From assembly GCA_002315015.1 (NCBI GenBank), contig DCEX01000031.1, positions 47,056-55,971 of the forward strand: a DNA stretch of 8,916 nucleotides. The letters are read 5' to 3'. The notes under the pieces were generated by a model. That model made no database searches and was not told the DNA's origin. It worked only from the letters and a program-made list of their open reading frames with translations. Below are positions 1-4,958 of the stretch, piece by piece. This DNA is from Faecalibacterium sp. UBA1819. Its GTDB lineage: Bacteria; Bacillota; Clostridia; Oscillospirales; Ruminococcaceae. Every line of letters begins with the position of its first letter. Positions within the stretch are counted from its first letter, which is position 1. Both the position numbers and the translations under genes were made by a program.

Positions 1-18
1 AGCTTTTTCGACAAACTG

Positions 19-43
19 AAACCGCCTAAACAGGCGGTTTTTT
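19..43 (+). terminator. Rho-independent terminator of an upstream gene outside the window
   Basis: A perfect 9-bp stem (19-27 pairing with 32-40) closes a 4-nt AAAC loop and runs into a T tract ending at 43. The T tract lies on the plus strand, so it most likely ends transcription of a plus-strand gene left of the window. The A-rich left arm gives only a weak U tract in the other direction, so termination of the minus-strand repressor gene here is possible but less convincing. Confidence 0.88.
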
Positions 44-88
44 GCGTTTATCAACCATATCAAAAAAGCACGTCACACCCTACAACCT

Positions 89-319
89 TTACTTTGCAGG
101 ATATGGCTTGCTTGTGTTTGTTCTTCCGAGAATATAATCCGTAGATACTTGGTAGTAATCCGCTAACTTGAGCAAATGAATCACCGGGATGGTTTGAAAC
201 CCACGCTCATAGCGGGAATACACCGTCTGGCTGATTCCTAAAACTTCTGCTATATCTTCCTGCCGCAGGTCTTTATCTTCCCGCAAATCCCTCAACCGTT
301 GAAAAAACACATCCCGCAC
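89..319 (-). CDS. XRE-family helix-turn-helix transcriptional regulator (76 aa)
   Basis: This is a small DNA-binding protein of the Cro/cI (XRE) HTH_3 type, expected to act as a cytoplasmic dimeric repressor. The HTH lies at about residues 20-39 (QEDIAEVLGISQTVYSRYE): the second helix starts near Ser30 and is followed by the usual Y-E-R-G turn. The C-terminal part (HLLKLADYYQVSTDYILGRT) is the typical helix 4/5 ending of SinR/cI-like single-domain proteins, and about 76 aa is full length for this group. The start is GTG at 317-319; an AAGGA lies 9 nt upstream on the minus strand, and a nearby ATG is out of frame. It is divergent from the TfoX-domain gene. A small palindrome sits between its start codon and that gene's promoter, so autoregulation and control of the neighbour are plausible but inferred. 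The target is unknown. Confidence 0.88.
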   Translation of the reverse strand: MRDVFFQRLRDLREDKDLRQEDIAEVLGISQTVYSRYERGFQTIPVIHLLKLADYYQVSTDYILGRTNTSKPYPAK

Positions 320-327
320 CGCCTTTC

Positions 328-344
328 ATCCTTATTGATAGGAT
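328..344. promoter_or_regulatory. Candidate operator palindrome between divergent genes
   Basis: ATCCT (328-332) and AGGAT (340-344) form 5-bp inverted arms around a 7-nt centre. The site covers the 5' untranslated region of the minus-strand XRE regulator and touches the -35 box of the plus-strand TfoX promoter at 344. This position suits a repressor controlling both genes. Such short arms can arise by chance, so this is only a candidate. Confidence 0.3.
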
Positions 345-372
345 TGACGATACCGTAATTTTTTATTAGAAT
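344..372 (+). promoter_or_regulatory. Sigma-A promoter of the TfoX-domain gene
   Basis: TTGACG (344-349) and TAGAAT (367-372) are separated by exactly 17 bp, each matching five of six consensus positions. Transcription would start near 379, leaving a leader of about 30 nt before the ribosome binding site at 398-404. The spacer is AT-rich. Confidence 0.75.
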
Positions 373-397
373 GTCGATTGTAGAACCTATTAGTGCT

Positions 398-404
398 AAG
401 GAGG
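398..404 (+). promoter_or_regulatory. Ribosome binding site that fixes the TfoX-domain start at ATG 412
   Basis: AAGGAGG lies 7 nt upstream of ATG 412. The in-frame TTG at 409 would have only 4 nt of spacing, so ATG 412 is preferred. Confidence 0.8.
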
Positions 405-411
405 TATTTTG

Positions 412-735
412 ATGGCTTCTCATCAAGATTTTGTAAATTACGTTATCGACCAACTCCGGGCATCTGGAGATATTCGCAGCCGAAAAATGTTTGGTGAATA
501 TGGCCTTTACTGTAACGACATCTTTTTTGCAGTTATTTGCGATAATCAGCTTTTCATCAAAATCACACCTGAAGGTGAAGCGTCATTTCCTTCTCTGCCA
601 AAAGCCCCGCCCTACGATGGTGCAAAAGATTCTTTTCTGGTAAAAGATGTCGATGATATCGAAATGCTGACAAAGCTTGTGGCGATTACCTGTGAATCTT
701 TGCAGCTTCATGCACCGAAAAAACGCAAGAAGTAA
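412..735 (+). CDS. TfoX/Sxy N-terminal domain protein (107 aa)
   Basis: This is a stand-alone TfoX N-terminal domain. In gammaproteobacterial Sxy/TfoX this domain is part of a competence regulator, but short single-domain versions are widespread in Bacillota and their role is not established. The family hallmark is near residues 24-33, RKMFGEYGLY, matching the xMFGGxGLY signature. It is followed by the alternating beta strands and the PPY...DSFLV segment usual for the domain. The C-terminal TfoX domain is absent and the protein ends in a basic PKKRKK tail that might contact nucleic acid. It has its own promoter at 344-372 and is divergent from an XRE repressor that may control it. The gene looks more AT-rich than the operon that follows. 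The domain call is firm; the function is unknown. Confidence 0.9.
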   Translation: MASHQDFVNYVIDQLRASGDIRSRKMFGEYGLYCNDIFFAVICDNQLFIKITPEGEASFPSLPKAPPYDGAKDSFLVKDVDDIEMLTKLVAITCESLQLHAPKKRKK

Positions 736-771
736 TGTTTGTACAATTGTTATTCTCCCCCTCTCAAAGCC

Positions 772-800
772 TTGTCCCCTTCTTTTGAACCATGTATAAT
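772..800 (+). promoter_or_regulatory. Sigma-A promoter of the deformylase-hydrolase-SDR-flavodoxin operon
   Basis: TTGTCC (772-777) and a perfect TATAAT (795-800) are separated by exactly 17 bp, with TG directly before the -10 box. Transcription would start near 807, about 12 nt before the AAGGAG site at 819-824. I found no promoter of similar quality inside the next 2.2 kb, so this one probably drives all four genes. Confidence 0.8.
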
Positions 801-831
801 GAAAAGCAAATGACCAACAAGGAGAACCGCC

Positions 832-1242
832 ATGATTCGTGAGATTTGCAAAGATGAAATGTTTCTTGCCCAAAAAGCCGAGCCTGCCACGCCGGATGAC
901 CTTGCCATTGCCGCCGACCTTTTAGAAACGCTGGTGCATCATCAAGAGGGCTGCGTCGGCATGGCGGCCAACATGATTGGCGTAAACAAACGCATCATTG
1001 CCTTTGAATCAGACGACGGGTACATGGTGATGTTCAACCCCCAAATCGTCAAAAAATCAGGTCCTTATGCGGCGCAGGAAAACTGCCTTTCTCTTGTCGG
1101 CACACGCCCGGCCAAGCGCTGGAAATCCATCAAAGTGCGCTGGCAGAACGAAAAATTTCAAGAGCGTCAAAAGACCTTTACCGGCTGGAGGGCGCAAATT
1201 ATCCAGCATGAAATTGACCATTGCGAGGGCATTCTGATATGA
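832..1242 (+). CDS. def: Peptide deformylase-like metallohydrolase, divergent (136 aa)
   Basis: It belongs to the peptide deformylase fold family, whose classic members remove the N-formyl group from nascent proteins using a Fe/Zn centre. All metal ligands are present: Cys85 in motif 2 (ENCLS) and His126/His130 in motif 3 (QHEIDH), with catalytic Glu127. Motif 1 reads GVGMAANMIG, so the Gln of canonical GxGLAAxQ, which stabilises the oxyanion, is Met48. In motif 2 Gly of EGCLS is Asn84. From memory, this GMAANMIG form recurs in a subgroup of short Clostridia deformylases, so it may be lineage-typical rather than a defect. The 136-aa length lacks the C-terminal helix of E. coli-type enzymes. 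ATG 832 follows AAGGAG by 7 nt. It is the first gene of an operon, and its stop overlaps the hydrolase start (ATGA, 1239-1242). It may be a genuine deformylase, a backup enzyme less sensitive to inhibitors, or act on another formylated substrate. Confidence 0.88.
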   Translation: MIREICKDEMFLAQKAEPATPDDLAIAADLLETLVHHQEGCVGMAANMIGVNKRIIAFESDDGYMVMFNPQIVKKSGPYAAQENCLSLVGTRPAKRWKSIKVRWQNEKFQERQKTFTGWRAQIIQHEIDHCEGILI

Positions 1243-1883
1243 AACAGCTCTACATCCACGGGCTCGGCCAAACGCCCGCTGTTTGGCATCCCGTTTTGCG
1301 TCTGCTGAACGCCCCGGCAGACTGCGCCGAGCCTGACCTTGCTTCGCTGGTTTGCAATCAGCCGGCGACTTACGCCAATCTTTACAGCGCCTTTGCCCGG
1401 CTGTGTGACGAAAGCGAGGCAAAGCTTGCGCTCTGCGGCCTTTCACTGGGCGGTGTTCTTGCGCTTCACTACGCCGTAGAGCATCCCGAACGTGTGGGCG
1501 CTCTTGTTCTCATCGCGCCCCAATATAAAATGCCGAAGCGTCTTTTACAAATACAGAATGCATTGTTTCACCTCATGCCTGCATCTATGTTCGGGGAAAC
1601 CGGTTTTTCCAAAGCACAGTTTATTCAGCTGTGCGGCAGCATGACAAATTTGGATTTTACCGCCGCCCTCCCCCGCATCTCCTGCCCCACCTTGGTAATT
1701 TGCGGCAGCCGCGACCACGCCAACAAAAAGGCTTGTACCCAACTTGCACAGCTTGTGCGCGGGGCCGAGTTTGCCATGATAACGGGCGCCGGACACGAGC
1801 TGAACCGCGAAGCACCCCAGCCGCTGGCAAAGCTGCTGCAAAGCTTTTATACCAAAGCTGTAACGGGCGATTTGCACGATTGA
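1239..1883 (+). CDS. Alpha/beta-hydrolase fold protein (214 aa)
   Basis: This is a cytoplasmic alpha/beta hydrolase, probably an esterase, thioesterase or similar. The catalytic triad is visible: nucleophile Ser69 in the elbow GLSLGG, Asp159 in CGSRD, and His186 in GAGHE. The oxyanion HGLGQ motif is at residues 7-11. A lid region of about 50 residues (roughly 95-145, rich in Met, Phe and Leu) suggests a hydrophobic substrate pocket. ATG 1239 overlaps the deformylase stop by 4 nt and has GAGGG 9 nt upstream, so translation is coupled; an in-frame TTG at 1221 was rejected. There is no signal peptide. The substrate cannot be told from the sequence. Members of this size are often annotated as carboxylesterase, MenH-like or BioH-like enzymes, but nothing here supports one pathway. 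Confidence 0.88.
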   Translation: MKQLYIHGLGQTPAVWHPVLRLLNAPADCAEPDLASLVCNQPATYANLYSAFARLCDESEAKLALCGLSLGGVLALHYAVEHPERVGALVLIAPQYKMPKRLLQIQNALFHLMPASMFGETGFSKAQFIQLCGSMTNLDFTAALPRISCPTLVICGSRDHANKKACTQLAQLVRGAEFAMITGAGHELNREAPQPLAKLLQSFYTKAVTGDLHD

Positions 1884-1894
1884 GCTGATCGCCC
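1865..1894 (+). other. Hairpin at the hydrolase-SDR junction
   Basis: GGGCGAT (1865-1871) and ATCGCCC (1888-1894) form a perfect 7-bp stem with a 16-nt loop. It spans the hydrolase stop codon (1881-1883). No T tract follows, so it is not an ordinary terminator. It could stabilise the mRNA 3' end, cause a pause, or be chance. Confidence 0.35.
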
Positions 1895-1925
1895 AAAAAC
1901 GAGAAATCACAGGAGGCTTCCCACG

Positions 1926-2642
1926 ATGTTTCAAGATAAAATTGCCGTTGTCACCGGCGGTGCAAAAGGCATTGGCAAAGCCATTGCCGAGGAATTTCGC
2001 AAGGCGGGTGCAAAGGTATGCATCATCGACCTGTTAGATAACGATGGCTTCACCGGCGACCTTGCCGAGCAAACCGTTTTGGAGGACTTTGCCCGCAAAG
2101 TGATTGCCGAGCACGGTCATGTAGATTACCTCATCAATAACGCCTTACCCTTGATGAAAGGAATTGACGAATGCAGCTATGAGGAGTTTAACTACGCGCT
2201 GCGCGTTGGCGTGACTGCACCCTTTTATCTCACAAAGCTTTTTGCCCCGCACTTTGCGCCCGGCGCGGCCATCGTCAATATTTCTTCGTCCCGTGACCGC
2301 ATGAGCCAGCCCCAAACGGAAAGCTATACGGCGGCCAAAGGCGGGATTTCCGCTTTGACCCATGCGCTTGCCGTCAGCCTTGCGGGAAAGGTGCGGGTGA
2401 ATTCGATTTCTCCCGGCTGGATCGACACGGATTACACCGTCTATGAAGGTGCGGACGCTATCCAGCATCCCGCCGGGCGGGTAGGAAATCCGCTGGATAT
2501 TGCCCACATGGTGCTGTATCTCTGTTCGGACAAAGCCGGGTTTATCACCGGCGAGAATATTTGCATCGACGGCGGCATGACCCGCCAAATGATTTATCAC
2601 AACGACTTCGGCTGGACGCTGCAAGGAGGCGAAACGGAGTGA
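1926..2642 (+). CDS. Short-chain dehydrogenase/reductase, NAD(H)-type (238 aa)
   Basis: This classical SDR is a Rossmann-fold oxidoreductase acting on an alcohol/carbonyl pair. The cofactor loop TGGAKGIG is at residues 10-17. Asp35 ends the second beta strand, which in this family favours NAD(H) over NADP(H). GDL is at 44-46 and NNA at 71-73. The catalytic residues are Ser121, Tyr134 and Lys138 (YTAAK), with the normal 13-residue Ser-Tyr distance. The fourth member of the SDR tetrad, Asn on helix 4, aligns with Gly95 in LRVGVTAPF, which is unusual. SPGW near residue 164 and the C-terminal GENICIDGGM are typical of FabG-like SDRs, and the length is normal. ATG 1926 follows AGGAGG by 9 nt. The gap to the hydrolase is 42 nt, and the stop overlaps the flavodoxin GTG start (GTGA). 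The substrate is unknown; FabG function in fatty acid synthesis is unlikely in this context. Confidence 0.9.
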   Translation: MFQDKIAVVTGGAKGIGKAIAEEFRKAGAKVCIIDLLDNDGFTGDLAEQTVLEDFARKVIAEHGHVDYLINNALPLMKGIDECSYEEFNYALRVGVTAPFYLTKLFAPHFAPGAAIVNISSSRDRMSQPQTESYTAAKGGISALTHALAVSLAGKVRVNSISPGWIDTDYTVYEGADAIQHPAGRVGNPLDIAHMVLYLCSDKAGFITGENICIDGGMTRQMIYHNDFGWTLQGGETE

Positions 2643-3094
2643 AAACGGCGATTTGCTATTATTCCCGCCACCACGGAAACACGCTGAAAGTGCTGGAGGC
2701 CATCGCCGCCGAGAACGAAGTGGATCTGATTGACGTGACCGCTCGGCAGATGGTAAGGCTGGACGAATACGACTGCATCGGCTTTGCGTCCGGCATCTAC
2801 GGCTTTGAATTCCACAAAGGCGTGGTGGAGTTTGCGCGGCAATATCTGCCCGCGGGCAAACCTGTCTTTTTCGTATATACCTACGGCGGGGCAAAAGGCA
2901 CCGGCGCAAAAGCGGCAGCCGAGATTGCCAAGGAAAAGGGCTGCCCGGTGCTGGGGGAGTTTGCCTGCAAAGGCTATGATACCTTTGGGCCCTTCAAGCT
3001 GGTGGGCGGCATTGCCAAGGGGCACCCGGACGAGCAGGACTTCGCGAATGCCCGTAAATTTTACTGCAAAATAAAAGAATTTTTTGAAAAATAA
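2639..3094 (+). CDS. Flavodoxin-like FMN protein (151 aa)
   Basis: This is a flavodoxin-fold protein expected to bind FMN and carry electrons in the cytoplasm. The phosphate-binding loop S9-R-H-H-G-N-T15 fits the flavodoxin (S/T)xxxGNT pattern. Further FMN-contacting loops are GFASGIYG (48-55) and TYGG (81-84). The C-terminal KGYDTFGPF...GHPDEQD segment is common in short single-domain flavodoxins of Clostridia. The start is GTG 2639, overlapping the SDR stop by 4 nt (GTGA) with AAGGAGG 9 nt upstream; a longer in-frame extension back to 2561 lies inside the SDR gene and was rejected. It is translationally coupled to the SDR, suggesting a shared redox role. It could also be a flavodoxin-type NAD(P)H reductase, though it is short for that. 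No terminator follows, so transcription may run into the acetyltransferase gene. Confidence 0.87.
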   Translation: MKTAICYYSRHHGNTLKVLEAIAAENEVDLIDVTARQMVRLDEYDCIGFASGIYGFEFHKGVVEFARQYLPAGKPVFFVYTYGGAKGTGAKAAAEIAKEKGCPVLGEFACKGYDTFGPFKLVGGIAKGHPDEQDFANARKFYCKIKEFFEK

Positions 3095-3134
3095 AGTTTT
3101 ATTCCCTCTGGCATAACCAAAAGGAGGTTATTCT

Positions 3135-3773
3135 ATGTTTGGTCCAAATCCGAACGCGGTTCATCCCAATGAAAACCTACCCAGCATTTGTTATATCAAG
3201 AATGTGATTACTCGCGCGAACATTCAGGTAGGTGAGTACACTTATTATGATGATGCTGACACTAGAGGCGAAGATTTTGAGGCACATGTCACACACCATT
3301 ATGAATTTATTGGTGACAAGCTTATCATTGGGAAATTCTGCGCCATTGCAAAAGGTGTTGAATTTGTGATGAACGGAGCCAATCATCGCATGTCATCAAT
3401 TTCCACTTATCCATTTAATATTTTTGCTCACGGCTGGGAAAAATGCACTCCCAAATTAGAAGATCTCCCCCTAAAAGGCAATACCATCGTTGGAAATGAT
3501 GTATGGATTGGACAAAATGTCACGATTTTGCCTGGCGTTTACATCGGTGATGGCGCTGTTATCGGAGCAAATTCCATTGTCGCGAGCAATATTCCACCAT
3601 ATACCATTGCTGCCGGAAATCCTTGCCGAGTAATTCGCCCCCGCTTTAATCCAGAGCTGATAGACTATCTTCTCCGGCTCCAATGGTGGAATTGGAGCGC
3701 CGAGAAAATCTTTGAAAATTTAGATACGTTGTGCAGCGGTGACCTCGAAAAAATCCGCTCTATCGCATTGTGA
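3135..3773 (+). CDS. Vat/CatB-type xenobiotic O-acetyltransferase (212 aa)
   Basis: This left-handed beta-helix acetyltransferase uses acetyl-CoA and belongs to the family of streptogramin A acetyltransferases (Vat) and CatB chloramphenicol acetyltransferases. Diagnostic segments are the start MFGPNPN, GEYTYYDD (33-40), IIGKFCAIAKGV (64-75), and NGANHRM with the presumed catalytic His84. STYPFNIFAHGWEK and hexapeptide repeats such as VGNDVWIGQNVTILPGV follow, then AGNPCRVI in the CoA-binding turn and the WWNW tail. Length and motif order match Vat proteins closely, so resistance to streptogramin A or a related hydroxylated xenobiotic is plausible but unproven. ATG 3135 follows AAGGAGG by 7 nt. 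It lies 40 nt after the flavodoxin gene with no clear promoter between. The gene is visibly more AT-rich than the operon before it, hinting at separate acquisition. It could also acetylate an endogenous sugar or metabolite. Confidence 0.9.
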   Translation: MFGPNPNAVHPNENLPSICYIKNVITRANIQVGEYTYYDDADTRGEDFEAHVTHHYEFIGDKLIIGKFCAIAKGVEFVMNGANHRMSSISTYPFNIFAHGWEKCTPKLEDLPLKGNTIVGNDVWIGQNVTILPGVYIGDGAVIGANSIVASNIPPYTIAAGNPCRVIRPRFNPELIDYLLRLQWWNWSAEKIFENLDTLCSGDLEKIRSIAL

Positions 3774-3786
3774 TGGAAAGAATCTC

Positions 3787-3990
3787 GTGAAACTTGCCCA
3801 TCTCTCCGGCACGCATGGTCTACTTAGTCCCGAAGTGCTTGAGCTTTTAAGGCAGAAAGATGCAATTCTTCACTCCGGCGATGTCAACCGCCGGGAAATC
3901 GCCATGATGATGTCCGAAATCACAGACGGCAAGCTGGGCAAGCTGAGTGTTGAAAAAATCGTAATTCCGCATGACGGCTGCAAGAGGTGA
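3787..3990 (+). pseudogene. Truncated metallophosphoesterase (YfcE/MJ0936-like) fragment
   Basis: The first ~37 residues (KLAHLSGTHGLLSPEVLELL, then KDAILHSGDVN) match the N-terminus of the YfcE/MJ0936-type phosphodiesterase family, where the usual text is ISDTHG...ILHAGD. The metal-binding Asp of the DxH motif is Gly here (SGTHG), although the later GD survives. Members are usually about 155-180 aa and continue to a GNCD motif and C-terminal GH...H motifs; none of these occur in any plus-strand frame before the stop. The last ~28 residues (MMMSEITDG onwards) do not resemble the family and may be a fused remnant. GTG 3787 has a weak GGAAAG 6 nt upstream; reading back to 3739 would overlap the acetyltransferase. 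It is almost certainly inactive as a phosphodiesterase. A recently shortened gene is likelier than a functional small protein. Confidence 0.65.
3982..3987 (+). promoter_or_regulatory. Ribosome binding site that fixes the start at ATG 3995
   Basis: AAGAGG lies 7 nt before ATG 3995, while the in-frame ATG at 3971 has no recognisable site. The element overlaps the end of the phosphoesterase fragment, so translation may be coupled. Confidence 0.6.
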
Positions 3991-3994
3991 CCCG

Positions 3995-4501
3995 ATGGAG
4001 TTAGGACTTACTTTTCCGCTTCAGCGGTTTTTAAAAATACCGCCGCCGCCCTATGGGGCAGAGGCCGACCGGCGTTTATGCTGGGATTTGCACTGCATTG
4101 ACCTGCAAGGGCGCAAGTGTCTGCTGGCGGTTCATTGCCACAGCCGCTATACCTTTGTACGTTTTGACGTTACGCCTTTTCAGTGGGCCGATATTCCCGG
4201 ATTGTTCCGGCAAGGAGCAGCCGAAAGCTTGCTGGCCGCCGGATTTACGCAGCAGCAAATCACAGATTCCGGGCTTTTTTCCAAAGCCGCCATCATCACC
4301 CGCACGCATGGCCGCCGTGAAGTGGCTTTTTTGAACCGCGCTTGGGAGGACGTACTGAGATTGGATTCCTCTTTAGATCCATCCAGCCAAGCACAGCCTC
4401 TGCTGGAATATGCTGTGAATACCCAACCCAGCCGATGTGTAGGCTTCGAGGGGCTTGGCACGGCTCTTGCCCGCATGACCGCACTGATGGAGTTGAAATG
4501 A
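3995..4501 (+). CDS. DUF6933-like protein of unknown function (168 aa)
   Basis: This is a soluble protein with no signal peptide or membrane segment. The pattern CWDLHCIDLQGRKCLLAVH (29-47) followed by SRYTFVRFDV resembles DUF6933 proteins, which have a Trp, a 'hybrid strand - R-K - hydrophobic - N/H' stretch and an aromatic strand. A later segment, TRTHGRREVAFLNRAWEDV, matches the family's 'KT..R..VA.MN' helix. No catalytic motif is visible and the family has no known function. The start is ATG 3995, with AAGAGG 7 nt upstream, 4 nt after the stop of the phosphoesterase fragment. A strong terminator follows, so it is the last gene of the plus-strand block. The family assignment rests on remembered patterns and is moderate. 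Confidence 0.7.
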   Translation: MELGLTFPLQRFLKIPPPPYGAEADRRLCWDLHCIDLQGRKCLLAVHCHSRYTFVRFDVTPFQWADIPGLFRQGAAESLLAAGFTQQQITDSGLFSKAAIITRTHGRREVAFLNRAWEDVLRLDSSLDPSSQAQPLLEYAVNTQPSRCVGFEGLGTALARMTALMELK

Positions 4502-4535
4502 CGCTCTAATAATATTATATTGATTAAAAACAAGC

Positions 4536-4588
4536 CATCCCCCAATGCTGCACACACTTTACTGTGCAGCATTGAGGGATGATTTTTT
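4536..4588. terminator. Strong bidirectional rho-independent terminator
   Basis: A long stem pairs 4536-4554 with 4563-4581: 12 uninterrupted base pairs next to the 8-nt loop, one C/A mismatch, then six more pairs. On the plus strand six Ts (4583-4588) follow, ending transcription of the DUF6933-like block. On the minus strand a U tract comes from the A run at about 4525-4530, ending the DUF2200 operon. The two convergent transcription units share this element, and the plus-strand T tract overlaps the DUF2200 stop codon at 4587-4589. Confidence 0.92.
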
Positions 4589-4943
4589 ATGATTCTTCTG
4601 GCAAAATACGCTCGATTGGCTTGCCTTTTGCCAGCTCGTCTACCAGCTTATCCAGCCGTCGGATTTCGCGCATCAAAGGGTCTGCAATTTCTTCTACTTT
4701 CACGCCGCACACCTTACCTGTAATCAAAGTTCTTTTTGGGTTCATCGCAGGTGCACTGCGAAAGAAATCGCCATAACAAATCTCCGATTGCTCCAGTCTG
4801 TTCAGCTCTGTGGGCGTATATCCGGTGAGCCATTGCGTTACTTGGTCAACTTCACTTCGCGTTCGGCCTTTTTTCTCTGCTTTATTCACCAAAAGCGGAT
4901 AAACTTTTGAAAACAACATTTGGGTAATATCTGCGCGAGGCAT
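4587..4943 (-). CDS. DUF2200 domain protein (118 aa)
   Basis: This is a small soluble protein of the DUF2200 family, conserved in many bacteria but without known function. Recognisable family text is MPRADITQMLF.KVYPLLVNKAEKKGRTR at the start, then QWLTGYTP, NPKRTLITGKVCGVKVE.I.DPLMREIRRLDKL and ELAKGKP.E.IL. These nearly span the protein, so it is full length. ATG at 4941-4943 follows GAAGGAG by 7 nt on the minus strand. It starts 15 nt after the histidine kinase stop in the same direction, so it is probably co-transcribed with the two-component system, an unusual partner for this family. The stop codon lies inside the T tract of the shared terminator. The strongly charged, mostly helical sequence suggests an intracellular helical fold. 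Any link to the kinase is inferred from position only. Confidence 0.9.
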   Translation of the reverse strand: MPRADITQMLFSKVYPLLVNKAEKKGRTRSEVDQVTQWLTGYTPTELNRLEQSEICYGDFFRSAPAMNPKRTLITGKVCGVKVEEIADPLMREIRRLDKLVDELAKGKPIERILPEES

Positions 4944-4958
4944 AACATCTCTCCTTCT

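Noticed and set aside
583..873. Minus-strand frame spanning the TfoX-domain end and the deformylase promoter
   Set aside because: No recognisable domain; it lies across a near-consensus plus-strand promoter and two good plus-strand genes.
1221..1238. Upstream TTG start for the alpha/beta hydrolase
   Set aside because: ATG 1239 has a GAGGG site at 9 nt and an ATGA overlap with the deformylase stop; the extension adds six residues before a normal hydrolase start.
1865..1894. The hairpin at the hydrolase stop as a terminator
   Set aside because: No T tract follows on the plus strand, and the SDR gene downstream has no promoter of its own that I can see.
2561..2638. N-terminal extension of the flavodoxin upstream of GTG 2639
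   Set aside because: The extra residues are Arg-rich and come from the end of the SDR gene; the strong AAGGAGG 9 nt before GTG 2639 and the GTGA overlap fix the start.
2145..2909. Long minus-strand open frame (254 codons) opposite the SDR and flavodoxin genes
   Set aside because: The translation is rich in Arg, Cys and Pro with no family motifs, and it is opposite two well-supported genes with clear ribosome binding sites. It is a shadow of GC-rich coding sequence.
3084..3112. TTGAAA near the flavodoxin end as a promoter for the acetyltransferase
   Set aside because: No -10-like hexamer lies at 16-18 bp spacing, so read-through from the upstream operon, or an unseen promoter, is preferred.
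3739..3786. Upstream start extending the phosphoesterase fragment into the acetyltransferase gene
   Set aside because: The added residues are not family-like and overlap the end of the acetyltransferase; homology begins after GTG 3787.
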